Below are positions 16,624-26,280 of a stretch of DNA of 64,000 nucleotides, piece by piece; the first letter of the stretch is position 1, and each line of letters opens with the position of its first letter. The notes beneath the pieces are model-generated. The model saw only the letters and a list, made by a program, of their open reading frames with translations, made no database searches and had not been told where the DNA came from. The position numbers were made by a program, and so were the translations under genes. The DNA is from Vibrio coralliirubri (GTDB lineage: Bacteria > Pseudomonadota > Gammaproteobacteria > Enterobacterales > Vibrionaceae), in contig NZ_AP025471.1 of NCBI RefSeq assembly GCF_024347375.1, positions 1,736,001-1,800,000 of the forward strand, read 5' to 3'.

Positions 16624-18516
16624 TTAAGCGCTCGTGGCTTGCTCAAGATCATCGGCAATGAAGCCACCGGTCTGGTGGTTCCATAGCTGCGCATAAATAC
16701 CATTCTGGTTAATCAGCTCTTGGTGCGTGCCTTCTTCTACGATATTGCCGGCATCAAGCACGATCAGACGATCCATCGCTGCAATGGTCGACAGGCGGTG
16801 TGCAATCGCAATAACCGTTTTGCCTTCCATTAGCTCAATCAAGCTCTCTTGAATCGCGGCTTCTACCTCAGAATCGAGTGCAGAAGTTGCTTCATCGAGA
16901 ACAAGTAAGGGAGCATTTTTCAAAAGAACACGTGAGATAGCGACACGTTGACGCTGACCACCAGAAAGCTTAACGCCACGTTCACCCACTTGAGCATCGT
17001 AACCAACGTTGCCAAACGGGTCGGTTAGCGTTTCGATAAACTCATGAGCGTGCGCTTGCTTGGTTGCGGCGTATACCTCTTCGTCTGATGCCTCTGGTCG
17101 ACCGTAAAGAATGTTGTCTTTGATCGAACGGTGCAGCAGTGAGGTATCTTGGGTCACCATACCTATGTTGCTACGCAGAGAATCTTGAGTAACGCTCGAG
17201 ATCTCTTGGTCATCAATCAGGATGCGACCACTTTCTACATCGTGGAAACGCAGCAGTAAGTTAACTAGGGTCGATTTACCTGCACCTGAACGGCCAACCA
17301 AGCCCACTTTTTCACCCGGTTTGATGTTGAGGTTTAGGTTGTTAATCACTCCCTTATTCTCACCGTAGTTAAAGCTTACATTGTCGAAGTTGATACCGCC
17401 TTGTGGAACGTCCAGAGGCTTCGCGTCTTTCTTGTCTTCGATAGCGATAGGCTTAGACAGGGTTTTAATGCCATCAATCACGGTACCAAGGTTTTCAAAC
17501 AGACCACCGATTTCCCACATGATCCATTTCGACATGCCGTTAATACGCAGAGCCAAGCTGACCGCAATCGCAATCGCACCCACGGTGATCGCGTTGTCTA
17601 ACCATAGGTAGATAGAGATGCCCGCAATACTGAACACCAACAAGTAGTTAGCGAATTCAACGCAGATGTTGAAGCCAGTAACCAAGCGCATTTGGCGATG
17701 AACCGTATCTAAAAAGCCTTCCATGCCTTCTTCGGCATATTCTGTTTCTCTTTTGCTGTGTGAGAATAGTTTGACCGTTGCGATGTTGGTGTAGCTATCA
17801 ACAATACGACCCGTCATCAGTGAACGAGCATCCGCTTGTTCGGAAGACACGTCTTTTAGCTTTGGCACGAAGTGCAGTTGAATGCCGATGTAAACGAATA
17901 GCCAAATCAGCATCGGAGCCATCAAGCGCCAATCTGATTCAGCAAGCATGAACAGCATCGCCGTGAAGTAAACCGTTACGTAGACAAACACATCGACCAT
18001 TTTGGTCACGGTTTCACGCACCGCGAGCGAGGTTTGCATCACTTTGGTCGCGACACGTCCGGCGAAGTCATCTTGATAAAAGGACAGGCTTTGCTTCAAA
18101 AGGTAGCGGTGCGCTAACCAACGAATCGACATTGGGTAGTTGCCCAGCAAAGTTTGGTGAAGCAATAGCGAGTAAACACTGATCAAGATTGGCATCACAA
18201 CCAACAGCAGAATACCGAGCCCCATCAATGTCGACTCGTTGTCTGCTAAGAAAGTGTCTGGGTTGCTTGTTGATAGCCAGTCAACCAATTGCCCCATGTA
18301 ACCGAACAGCGCGACTTCGATGATCGCGATGGTCATGCTCATCAACCCGAGTAAGATCAACGGTTTTTCGAAACCTCGAGTGTAATGGCGGCAGAATGCC
18401 AGTATGCCAGTAGGAGGTTGTATCGGCTCTCCCTTTGGAAAGGCTTCAGTAAAGCCTTCAAATTTCTTGTACATAGATTTCCCTTTATAAACTAGTGCAT
18501 CTATAAGCGACTGCAT
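16624..18516 (-). CDS. ABC exporter, fused membrane and ATPase domains
   Basis: 630 residues, a half-transporter expected to dimerise in the inner membrane. Six-helix exporter domain (about 45-345) and nucleotide-binding domain (about 375-610) with Walker A GRSGAGKST, Q-loop MVTQDTSLLH, signature KLSGGQRQRVAISR, Walker B PLLVLDEATSALD and H-loop AIAHRLSTI. The N-terminal about 35 residues are a cytoplasmic extension. Resembles multidrug/lipid exporters of the MsbA-like group; the substrate cannot be told from sequence. A separate gene with its own terminator. Confidence 0.93.
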   Translation of the reverse strand: MQSLIDALVYKGKSMYKKFEGFTEAFPKGEPIQPPTGILAFCRHYTRGFEKPLILLGLMSMTIAIIEVALFGYMGQLVDWLSTSNPDTFLADNESTLMGLGILLLVVMPILISVYSLLLHQTLLGNYPMSIRWLAHRYLLKQSLSFYQDDFAGRVATKVMQTSLAVRETVTKMVDVFVYVTVYFTAMLFMLAESDWRLMAPMLIWLFVYIGIQLHFVPKLKDVSSEQADARSLMTGRIVDSYTNIATVKLFSHSKRETEYAEEGMEGFLDTVHRQMRLVTGFNICVEFANYLLVFSIAGISIYLWLDNAITVGAIAIAVSLALRINGMSKWIMWEIGGLFENLGTVIDGIKTLSKPIAIEDKKDAKPLDVPQGGINFDNVSFNYGENKGVINNLNLNIKPGEKVGLVGRSGAGKSTLVNLLLRFHDVESGRILIDDQEISSVTQDSLRSNIGMVTQDTSLLHRSIKDNILYGRPEASDEEVYAATKQAHAHEFIETLTDPFGNVGYDAQVGERGVKLSGGQRQRVAISRVLLKNAPLLVLDEATSALDSEVEAAIQESLIELMEGKTVIAIAHRLSTIAAMDRLIVLDAGNIVEEGTHQELINQNGIYAQLWNHQTGGFIADDLEQATSA

Positions 18517-19060
18517 CGTTGGTGCAGCTTTGTTTTTATGGTCTTGATTTGAAATTTAACTGTCTTAGTTTGAAATTATATAAGCGCCCATGGGTTCTTA
18601 TCAGTATTAAGTCATTCGATGGATTTTGTTCTAGCGCCTATTTAGGCACTTGGCTTTAAAACACTAAAACTTTGTCTAAGCGATGCAGGAAAGGTCCAAA
18701 GAATGTCTTTCATGACGCTTATTTTAGATTGAATTAGACAGGAAAAGTTAAGCTTATTTCAAACGTAATTGATTGTTATGCAACGGTGATAATCCTAACG
18801 CTAAATGGATTGAATTGTAATCAAAACTCGTGATGGGCGAGAAAATGGAATCAGAATATTTATCCATAAAGTGACTTAACGAATATGCATACAGTTGGTT
18901 CTTTCTGATGTGCTGTTATCTTGCAGTAAAAATTACCGATTAATCTAAGATTTGCAGTAATTGTTTGGGATAAATATTCAAATCAATATTCTTTTCAGTG
19001 AATCTTGTCGTAACAAGTTGTTTACAATTCTGAAGTAAATAAAAGATAGGGACGGTTGAA
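18517..19060. other. 544-bp divergent intergenic region
   Basis: Between the leftward ABC exporter and the rightward ctlX-type gene. AT-rich, with no supported gene. A near-palindrome GTAACAAG/TTGTTTAC at 19010-19025 lies 35 bp before the ctlX start and may be a regulator site. A purine-rich GATAGGGACGG precedes the ctlX ATG. Confidence 0.5.
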
Positions 19061-20035
19061 ATGTTAAACCTACACAAAAAATCACTTCATATTACTAATG
19101 TTCAAAACGCGAATTGCGTTGTTATGGTGCCGCCAAAAGAGTTTAAATTTAACGAAGAAACAGCACGTGATAACGAATTTCAGCACAGAGTGAATCTGAC
19201 CGAAGCTGAGGTGAAGGTAGAAACGATGGTCGAATTTAAGGCTATGGTCGCTTCGTTGCGTAAAGAAGGTGTGCAAGTTGTAGAGTTTGATTACCCAGAA
19301 TTGGGCGTTGAAACGCCGGATGCTGTTTTCCCAAATAACTGGTTCAGTACCTGCAGTGATGGAAGCTTATTCACTTTTCCTATGGCGTGTGAAAACCGTC
19401 AGAATGAAGTTAAGCCAAATGCTCTTATTGAAGCGTTAGAAGCGTCGGGTCGCATTGTTAACCACAGTGAATCTCTAGAGTCTTACATCGCGCAGGGTTC
19501 TTATCTAGAGAGCACAGGCGTGATGGTTATCGACCATATCAACAAGACTATCTATGCTGCGCTTTCTCAACGTTGTGACCGCGAAGTCTTGGAAGATTAC
19601 GCAAAGCGCATTGGCTATTCTCGCGTGGTCTCTTTCCAAACTGCGCTGCCATCTGGTCAGCCGATTTACCATACCAATGTGATGATGGCGATTGGCGATA
19701 ACTTCTGCGTGATCTGTGATGAAGTGATTCCTGAATTTGAACGCCGTTTTGTGGTGAAGTCGCTTGCTAAAGATAAGCAGGTTATCTCTATCTCAATTGA
19801 TCAGATGAACCGATTCTGCGGCAACATTCTGCAATTGGAAACCGTGAATGGCGATAAGGTAATCGCGATGTCTCAATCGGCTTACGATGCGTTTTCTCCA
19901 GCCCAGTTAGCTCAGCTTTCGACACACGGAAAACTGCTACCATTTAACGTGAAAACGATTGAAGACATTGGTGGTGGTTCGGTGCGATGCATGTTGGGAG
20001 AGGTGTTCTTACCAACGCGAGTGAATCGCTTGTAA
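19061..20035 (+). CDS. ctlX: CtlX-type amidinotransferase-fold hydrolase
   Basis: 324 residues of the arginine deiminase/dimethylarginine hydrolase superfamily. Features are the early FPNNWFSTCSDGSLFTFPM, the acid LESTGVMVID, the catalytic His in QPIYHTNVMMAIG and the C-terminal nucleophile Cys in GGGSVRCMLGEVFLP. CtlX proteins are described as citrulline-utilisation hydrolases that attack the ureido or guanidino carbon; the exact substrate here is inferred. The gene is alone, with a strong terminator downstream. The ATG at 19061 is preceded by GGGACGG. Confidence 0.88.
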   Translation: MLNLHKKSLHITNVQNANCVVMVPPKEFKFNEETARDNEFQHRVNLTEAEVKVETMVEFKAMVASLRKEGVQVVEFDYPELGVETPDAVFPNNWFSTCSDGSLFTFPMACENRQNEVKPNALIEALEASGRIVNHSESLESYIAQGSYLESTGVMVIDHINKTIYAALSQRCDREVLEDYAKRIGYSRVVSFQTALPSGQPIYHTNVMMAIGDNFCVICDEVIPEFERRFVVKSLAKDKQVISISIDQMNRFCGNILQLETVNGDKVIAMSQSAYDAFSPAQLAQLSTHGKLLPFNVKTIEDIGGGSVRCMLGEVFLPTRVNRL

Positions 20036-20082
20036 CAAGTATAGAAAGTATAACAAGCGCTCACTTCAGTAATGAATCTTTG

Positions 20083-20114
20083 AATACCACTCTTATCGCA
20101 GAGTGGTATTTTTG
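20083..20114 (+). terminator. Intrinsic terminator after ctlX
   Basis: Eleven-bp perfect stem AATACCACTCT / AGAGTGGTATT, six-base loop, T-tract. Confidence 0.9.
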
Positions 20115-20184
20115 TTTTTATCTATCACAAATAAGAGAACAGAGCTCGATACAGGAGTCAACGCTCAAAAGCTAACGGAAAAAG

Positions 20185-20817
20185 CTATGAAGCGTCCTTG
20201 AAAGCTCTGTGTTCGATGAACTGAGCCGACAGTGTCACGACTTCCTTGGAGTAGACAAGCGCTGTGTGGTTGAGTTTGAGGGCGTAAGTATCCGTTGCTC
20301 CTCTCAGGTTGGCGTCTTCGAGTGTGACTGTGCCATCGCCAGGGTTTCTTCCCAGAACAATACGTCCGACTCCGGCGTCGTAGGTACCTGTAATCACGCC
20401 AATCGGCACATCAATATCGTAGTCACCCAAGCCATCGCTTAAGATCATTTTGCTCGAACCAAATATAAATCCAAGCCCATGATTAGACAGTGTTTTGGCG
20501 ATAGTTGCCCCATTGTGCGGAGTACCTGCTGTAATAATGCAGGTGTCTGCAAAGTCGGGTTGGTAGAACTTAAAGTAGTGGCGAATCAGCAAGCCACCGA
20601 GTGAGTGACCAAAAAAATAGACCTCATCGTACTCATTAAAGCGAGCATTCACGAAGCGATTGAGGCGTTTGGCTGCAGAAGGGAAACGCAGCGAGTTGTA
20701 GGCAAATTTGTGCGTTGTAAAGCCGCGTTTTTTGAAGTTTCTATCCAGATATTGCATGATCAACGCAGGCATATATAGACCATGAATTAAAACTATATGT
20801 TTGTTTTTATTATTCAT
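20185..20817 (-). CDS. Alpha/beta-hydrolase, lipase/esterase-like
   Basis: 210 residues with the oxyanion motif LIHGLYM near the N-terminus and nucleophile elbow YFFGHSLGGLL (GxSxG) near residue 70. The His of the triad is probably in KLNHTALV near the C-terminus, the acid in the GDGTVTLEDA region. The sequence resembles PGAP1/LipA-like small hydrolases without a signal peptide, so it should be cytoplasmic. Substrate unknown. Next gene leftward is convergent ctlX. Confidence 0.8.
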   Translation of the reverse strand: MNNKNKHIVLIHGLYMPALIMQYLDRNFKKRGFTTHKFAYNSLRFPSAAKRLNRFVNARFNEYDEVYFFGHSLGGLLIRHYFKFYQPDFADTCIITAGTPHNGATIAKTLSNHGLGFIFGSSKMILSDGLGDYDIDVPIGVITGTYDAGVGRIVLGRNPGDGTVTLEDANLRGATDTYALKLNHTALVYSKEVVTLSAQFIEHRAFKDAS

Positions 20818-20951
20818 TTTCGTCCTCCGTCTGATGATGTCTCCAGTATATTTAGTCGCAAATCTAAACTCAATAAAACTTGCTACTAATGGGACACAAA
20901 AGGCAGAGGTGTACGTTATAAACAGAGCCTTTGTTATAGAGAAAGGGTGGG

Positions 20952-21791
20952 TTAGTCCGATCTCACTCCACCATACACATCTATGGTTAATCCGCCTTGT
21001 TTGGCGTAAGTATTGGGTGTTAGACCGATGGTTTTCTTTAGGTAACGAATCAGGTGCGGTTGGTCGCTAAACCCAAATTGAAAGGCGACGTCCATCCAGT
21101 CGATGTCATCCAAATTTCGCTTATACAAGTATTCCAACATCGCTTCGAGTTTGTTCATCGATTGGCACTGTTTTAATGTCAGCCCTGTTACCTTGTTGAA
21201 GCTTCTTTCTAATGTTCTTTGCGAGCAAAACAGCTTGTCGCCAAGCTCTGCAATCTGTGTCGAACCAAGCACACCCAACACCTTGCGTGTGAGTTCGCTG
21301 TGCCTATCCGTTTTAGCTGTCGATAGCCAAGGAAGCAGCAAATCATCTAACTGCTGACAGCAGGCCTCAACATCGGTTTGAGCAAGCTTGATCAGCGACA
21401 TTGCTTCGGCATTAGGATTATCTAACAAACTCGCGAGATCGATAGGGTTAACAGTGTCTAGGCTGGGGTGCGGACAGTCTGGAATATCTAACGAGTACAA
21501 GGCTCCGACATGGAATTTAATACCTAAGTGAACAAAGGGCTTTGAGTGATCCAATTCGATGGCTTTATGGTGTGGTAACAGCAAGTGGCAGCCAACGCCT
21601 TGATCGATTTGTTGCTCAATCGTGTAGTGATATGCCTGCTCGCTTGGCGATAGGATCAGGTGAGCCGATGGATCGGGATTGAGTATCGGAAATTGATGAG
21701 TTTGAGCGTCGGGTGTCTTTTCGATCAGCCAGTAGCAATCAATGAACTGAGCAACTTCAGGAGATTTTGGAGACTGTAACCAATTGATCAT
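20952..21791 (-). CDS. AraC-family transcriptional regulator (DUF6597-like N-terminus)
   Basis: 279 residues. The N-terminal half (about 5-140) resembles the sensor of AraC proteins that begin with a proline-rich PVAQFIDCYW-like stretch (here PEVAQFIDCYWLIEK, LNPDPSAHLILS). The C-terminal AraC domain (about 165-270) has QIAELGDKLFCSQRTLERSFNKVTG and MDVAFQFGFSDQPHLIRYLK, each under the usual spacing. Target unknown; the GNAT gene is 114 bp away on the same strand. Confidence 0.85.
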   Translation of the reverse strand: MINWLQSPKSPEVAQFIDCYWLIEKTPDAQTHQFPILNPDPSAHLILSPSEQAYHYTIEQQIDQGVGCHLLLPHHKAIELDHSKPFVHLGIKFHVGALYSLDIPDCPHPSLDTVNPIDLASLLDNPNAEAMSLIKLAQTDVEACCQQLDDLLLPWLSTAKTDRHSELTRKVLGVLGSTQIAELGDKLFCSQRTLERSFNKVTGLTLKQCQSMNKLEAMLEYLYKRNLDDIDWMDVAFQFGFSDQPHLIRYLKKTIGLTPNTYAKQGGLTIDVYGGVRSD

Positions 21792-21905
21792 TAGACCTTC
21801 TATTTCAGATGACTGTCACCTCCAACTATATGTGGATATCGTTATCGGTGACAGTTTTTATCAGTATCTATTATCAGAACTGAACTTTCAGCTTTGTTCT
21901 GAAAT

Positions 21906-22721
21906 TTAGTCAAAATCAAACTGCAAGATACGATGTTTTGAAGATAACCCAGCGCGTGTGATGGCCTTTTGTGCTCCAATGTTGCTGCTTTCCGTAGAAC
22001 AGATAGCTTCTATCCCTTGGCTGTTAGCGAGCTGCTTTAGAAAGTTAAGAACACGCGTTGCTAAGCCTTTACCGCGTTCTTCTGGAGCGACAATCATGCC
22101 TAAGTCAGCATACTGCGTTTGATGCTCATCGAACTTACGGCATTCTCCTGTAGCGAGCACATGGTCATTTTCCCAATAGCCCCATAGCTCTTGGCGAGCA
22201 ATCAAGTTGCTGTAGTAACCGGTCAGCCACTCTTTGGGAGCGCCAATTGCTGATGAAGCAAATTCGACTAGTTGCTCGAGTTGCTCTTCCGTCGCGAGAG
22301 TCATCTCGATGTTTCCAATGCTGTGTTCGACGGCTGTTGGACGCTGGCGAAACATCAGTGCGTTGACTTTGAAGGACTCAGTATTGTCCAAGCATAGTGA
22401 CAGATATTGTGGTTCAGCCGTACTTACAAATGCGCCTTTCACCTCACCAACCACAGAGCTGTTGTTTTCTACGATTAAGGTGAACAAGTCTGCAATATTG
22501 GTGTTGGCGGTTGGTGCTAGATAGAACTGAAGTAAGTAGCCTTCACCATTCAATACGCAATAACCGACAAGTTTGTCGCCTTCGTAAAAGCCGTAATGGT
22601 CAGACATAGGTACAAAGCCGAAGTGCCACATACCATCAAGTGGTGCTGTTGAATCAGCAAAGTAAGCCATTTTAAGTTCGCTTAAGTCGCTCAATGTTGA
22701 GATTTTTTTGATGTCTAACAT
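21906..22721 (-). CDS. GNAT-family N-acetyltransferase
   Basis: 271 residues. The C-terminal GNAT core has the acetyl-CoA loop VAPEERGKGLATRVLNFL and a following CSTESSNIGAQKAITRAGL stretch; the N-terminal half (HYGFYEGDKLVGYCVLN) looks like a second, degenerate GNAT-like unit. The start at 22721 is chosen because AGGAA lies 10 bases upstream; an in-frame ATG at 22871 would add 50 residues without a ribosome site. Substrate unknown. The left border of the IS region (22902) is only 180 bp upstream of it. Confidence 0.82.
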   Translation of the reverse strand: MLDIKKISTLSDLSELKMAYFADSTAPLDGMWHFGFVPMSDHYGFYEGDKLVGYCVLNGEGYLLQFYLAPTANTNIADLFTLIVENNSSVVGEVKGAFVSTAEPQYLSLCLDNTESFKVNALMFRQRPTAVEHSIGNIEMTLATEEQLEQLVEFASSAIGAPKEWLTGYYSNLIARQELWGYWENDHVLATGECRKFDEHQTQYADLGMIVAPEERGKGLATRVLNFLKQLANSQGIEAICSTESSNIGAQKAITRAGLSSKHRILQFDFD

Positions 22722-22901
22722 CGCTTGAATTCCTGTTGTTTCGATTCGGTAGAGTACGTGACTGCTGTCTGGTTCCCAGGTGCGTCGATTGACGATGCTA
22801 TAAATTGATTGGCTGAGCCACGTTTCAATGACAGCAAGTGTAGGTGAGTAACTGAGATAGGTATTGAACAAAAACGACAGTTTTGGATTAGATAGAAAAG
22901 G

Positions 22902-23133
22902 GGCTTTGTTGCGTAATTAAATTTAGAGATAGAGCCAACCCGTTTCGCTTGTTTCTTAGTCAATACGACAAGTTTCAGGCATACCTAACCCAGTAAGCTT
23001 GTTCAACGCTTTTATCATCGCGTAAGTTTCACCCACCTGGGCATTGTAATTTCTTAAGCTCAGTTTCCCTCCTAGCAACTGTTTAACTCGATACATCGCT
23101 GTTTCTGAGAGTGAACGTTTGTGGTATCCATAC
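22902..23133 (-). mobile_element. IS903-group element, 232-bp terminal fragment
   Basis: The 3' (transposase-end) terminus of the element found in full at 23134 and elsewhere, starting GGCTTTGTTGCGTAATTAAA. It is identical to the full copies for 232 bp and stops at ...TCCATAC, where the next full copy begins. The rest of this copy is absent, so it was cut by the neighbouring element. Confidence 0.95.
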
Positions 23134-24187
23134 GGCTTTGTTGCGTAATTAAATTTAGAGATAGAGCCAACCCGTTTCGCTTGTTTCTTAGTCAATACGA
23201 CAAGTTTCAGGCATACCTAACCCAGTAAGCTTGTTCAACGCTTTTATCATCGCGTAAGTTTCACCCACCTGGGCATTGTAATTTCTTAAGCTCAGTTTCC
23301 CTCCTAGCAACTGTTTAACTCGATACATCGCTGTTTCTGAGAGTGAACGTTTGTGGTATCCATACCGCTCTTTCCAATACTTATTTGAGTCGTATAATTT
23401 CTGGCAACCCACGGCGAAATTTCGAGGGTGACCACGCTCCCAGAAGGCAGCCCCTTCTCTTGGGGGAATAAGCGCAATAGCTCCCTTAATCTTAATAGCA
23501 GCGTGACACGCTCTCGTGTCGTAAGCGCCATCACCAGACACCTCAAGGATACTTCGGCGTGTTTGTTTCAGTAAGTTCGGGAGTACTTCTCCATCTGTAA
23601 CCGTCGATAAACTTAGCTCGGCGGCAATGATCTCATGAGTGTTGGTATCGACTGCAATATGCAGCTTTCGCCAGACTCTACGCTTGCCATCCGTCCCATG
23701 TTTTTTGACTTTCCATTCACCTTCGCCATAAACCTTAAGGCCAGTAGCATCAATGGCTAGGTGCTGTATCGCTCCTCTCGTTTTAGTCTTAAATGAAACC
23801 TCAACTTGCTTGGCTCTACGACTGATGCAGGTGTAATGCGGACAACTTAACGGTACATGGGCTAACCTAAATATCGAGTCGATAAATCCTTGCAGCGCTC
23901 TCAATGGCATAGAAAAAACTCGTTTGACCATGAGTGCTGTCGTGATAGCTAAATCACTGAACCGACGCGGCCTACCGCGCTTATTCTGTTTGCTTTGCGC
24001 CCATCCGCTTATTGCTTCTTCATCAATCCAAAAAGTCAGAGAACCACGGTTAATGAGTGATCGGTTGTATTGCTTCCAGTTGGTTGTTTTATAACGAGGC
24101 TTAGGCATAGGACTACGAGATAGAGTGGAGGTAGCTGATCAGATCGTAGGTTCTTGATTTAGTTCCATTGAATTACGCAACAAAGCC
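23134..24187 (-). mobile_element. IS5-family (IS903-group) insertion sequence, copy A
   Basis: Exactly 1054 bp, bounded by inverted repeats GGCTTTGTTGCGTAATT(A/C)AAT. From memory the IS903 ends begin GGCTTTGTTGAATAAAT, giving the group. One transposase gene fills it. The left flank is the 232-bp fragment of another copy, the right flank is the middle of an enolase-superfamily gene; the 9-bp flanks TATCCATAC and CTGTGGGAT differ, so this copy has lost its target duplication, as after an adjacent deletion. Confidence 0.95.
23188..24108 (-). CDS. IS5-family transposase, copy A
   Basis: 306 residues, cut-and-paste/replicative DDE transposase acting on the element ends. Motifs: HLAIDATGLKVYGEGEW (first Asp), EVSGDGAYDTRACH (second Asp) and YHKRSLSETAMYRVKQLLGG (Glu with the downstream Arg/Lys signature of the IS903 group). 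Begins MPKPRYKTTNWKQYNRSL; ends PETCRID. The reading frame is intact, so the element is potentially active. The encoded protein is the same in all five full copies. Confidence 0.96.
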   Translation of the reverse strand: MPKPRYKTTNWKQYNRSLINRGSLTFWIDEEAISGWAQSKQNKRGRPRRFSDLAITTALMVKRVFSMPLRALQGFIDSIFRLAHVPLSCPHYTCISRRAKQVEVSFKTKTRGAIQHLAIDATGLKVYGEGEWKVKKHGTDGKRRVWRKLHIAVDTNTHEIIAAELSLSTVTDGEVLPNLLKQTRRSILEVSGDGAYDTRACHAAIKIKGAIALIPPREGAAFWERGHPRNFAVGCQKLYDSNKYWKERYGYHKRSLSETAMYRVKQLLGGKLSLRNYNAQVGETYAMIKALNKLTGLGMPETCRID

Positions 24188-25099
24188 CTGTGGGATATCA
24201 AAGCTAAATTGGCGGGTATGCCGTTACACCAATTATTTGGTGGTAAGTCTCGTGATGCTATTCCTGTATACACACACGCGACTAGCGACACGATGGAAGG
24301 TATTTATGAGCTGGTGGAATCTTTCCTAGACAAAGGCTACAAGCACATTCGTTGTCAGCTGGGTTTCTATGGCGGTGTTCCAACCGATTTGCATACCACT
24401 CAAAACCCGACTGAAGGTTCGTACTACGACCAAGATCAGTACATGGACAATACTCTAACGATGTTTAAGTCGCTGAGAGAGAAATATGGTAACCAATTCC
24501 ATATTCTTCATGATGTTCATGAGCGCCTATTCCCGAACCAAGCGATACAATTTGCCAAAGAAGTCGAGCAATATAAGCCTTACTTCATTGAAGATATTCT
24601 GCCGCCAAACCAAACGGAATGGTTGGATAATATTCGTAGCCAAAGCTCAGTTTCATTAGGTTTAGGAGAGTTATTTAATAACCCTGAAGAGTGGAAATCA
24701 TTGATTGCTAACCGTCGCATTGATTTCATTCGTTGCCATGTTTCACAGATTGGTGGCATTACCCCAGCCCTGAAACTAGGCCATCTATGCCAGAACTTCG
24801 GTGTTCGTATTGCATGGCATTGCCCGCCAGATATGACGCCAATTGGTGCAGCGGTAAACACGCATTTGAATGTGCATTTACACAATGCCGCCATTCAAGA
24901 ACATGTTGAGTACAACGAGAATACGCACAAGGTATTCCCGAACGCTGCAGAGCCAATTAATGGCTACTTATACGCTTCTGAAATCGCAGGTATTGGTGTT
25001 GAAATCGACCGAGAGGTTGCAGCCGAGTTCCCTGTTATGTATCGCCCCCACGAGTGGACTCAAAGTCGCCTTCCTGATGGCGCGATTCACACTCCATAA
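24188..25099 (+). pseudogene. Enolase-superfamily sugar-acid dehydratase (RspA/ManD-like), 5'-truncated
   Basis: The frame is open from the IS junction ([20 protein letters not shown]) to the stop at 25099, about 303 codons; roughly the first 100 residues (capping domain) are gone. Metal-binding and catalytic stretches of the mannonate/gluconate dehydratase subgroup remain: [54 protein letters not shown] and [17 protein letters not shown]. The family dehydrates acid sugars such as D-mannonate to 2-keto-3-deoxy acids, which fits the KDG-handling genes at 49-51 kb. The first in-frame ATG (24209) has no ribosome site, so the remnant is probably dead. Confidence 0.88.
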
Positions 25100-25115
25100 C
25101 TCATTGAGTTAACCC

Positions 25116-25146
25116 AAATGGCCGCAGATAGCGGCCATTTTTTTGT
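25116..25146 (+). terminator. Intrinsic terminator after the dehydratase remnant
   Basis: Perfect ten-bp stem AAATGGCCGC / GCGGCCATTT, five-base loop, T-tract. Confidence 0.9.
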
Positions 25147-25226
25147 CTGAAACTTACTGTTCGTATTATACCAATCGTAGTAAATAACTGTTCACCCTAG
25201 CTTGTTAAAACGCTCGATAACTGCGT

Positions 25227-26280
25227 GGCTTTGTTGCGTAATTAAATTTAGAGATAGAGCCAACCCGTTTCGCTTGTTTCTTAGTCAATACGACAAGTTT
25301 CAGGCATACCTAACCCAGTAAGCTTGTTCAACGCTTTTATCATCGCGTAAGTTTCACCCACCTGGGCATTGTAATTTCTTAAGCTCAGTTTCCCTCCTAG
25401 CAACTGTTTAACTCGATACATCGCTGTTTCTGAGAGTGAACGTTTGTGGTATCCATACCGCTCTTTCCAATACTTATTTGAGTCGTATAATTTCTGGCAA
25501 CCCACGGCGAAATTTCGAGGGTGACCACGCTCCCAGAAGGCAGCCCCTTCTCTTGGGGGAATAAGCGCAATAGCTCCCTTAATCTTAATAGCAGCGTGAC
25601 ACGCTCTCGTGTCGTAAGCGCCATCACCAGACACCTCAAGGATACTTCGGCGTGTTTGTTTCAGTAAGTTCGGGAGTACTTCTCCATCTGTAACCGTCGA
25701 TAAACTTAGCTCGGCGGCAATGATCTCATGAGTGTTGGTATCGACTGCAATATGCAGCTTTCGCCAGACTCTACGCTTGCCATCCGTCCCATGTTTTTTG
25801 ACTTTCCATTCACCTTCGCCATAAACCTTAAGGCCAGTAGCATCAATGGCTAGGTGCTGTATCGCTCCTCTCGTTTTAGTCTTAAATGAAACCTCAACTT
25901 GCTTGGCTCTACGACTGATGCAGGTGTAATGCGGACAACTTAACGGTACATGGGCTAACCTAAATATCGAGTCGATAAATCCTTGCAGCGCTCTCAATGG
26001 CATAGAAAAAACTCGTTTGACCATGAGTGCTGTCGTGATAGCTAAATCACTGAACCGACGCGGCCTACCGCGCTTATTCTGTTTGCTTTGCGCCCATCCG
26101 CTTATTGCTTCTTCATCAATCCAAAAAGTCAGAGAACCACGGTTAATGAGTGATCGGTTGTATTGCTTCCAGTTGGTTGTTTTATAACGAGGCTTAGGCA
26201 TAGGACTACGAGATAGAGTGGAGGTAGCTGATCAGATCGTAGGTTCTTGATTTAGTTCCATTGAATTACGCAACAAAGCC
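25227..26280 (-). mobile_element. IS5-family (IS903-group) insertion sequence, copy B, with target duplication
   Basis: 1054 bp. It is flanked by a perfect 9-bp direct repeat, TAACTGCGT, at 25218-25226 and 26281-26289, the size expected for the IS903 group, so this is a simple, unrearranged insertion into the palindromic repeat. Confidence 0.97.
25281..26201 (-). CDS. IS5-family transposase, copy B
   Basis: Intact 306-residue frame, same protein as copy A. Confidence 0.96.
   Translation of the reverse strand: MPKPRYKTTNWKQYNRSLINRGSLTFWIDEEAISGWAQSKQNKRGRPRRFSDLAITTALMVKRVFSMPLRALQGFIDSIFRLAHVPLSCPHYTCISRRAKQVEVSFKTKTRGAIQHLAIDATGLKVYGEGEWKVKKHGTDGKRRVWRKLHIAVDTNTHEIIAAELSLSTVTDGEVLPNLLKQTRRSILEVSGDGAYDTRACHAAIKIKGAIALIPPREGAAFWERGHPRNFAVGCQKLYDSNKYWKERYGYHKRSLSETAMYRVKQLLGGKLSLRNYNAQVGETYAMIKALNKLTGLGMPETCRID

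Noticed and set aside
22715..23195. Two short frames sharing the start MTKKQAKRVGSISKFN
   Set aside because: They read through IS termini and the GNAT upstream region; they are artefacts of the IS junctions.
23304..23546. 80-residue frame inside every transposase gene
   Set aside because: Overlapping frame with no ribosome site; repeated only because the IS is repeated.
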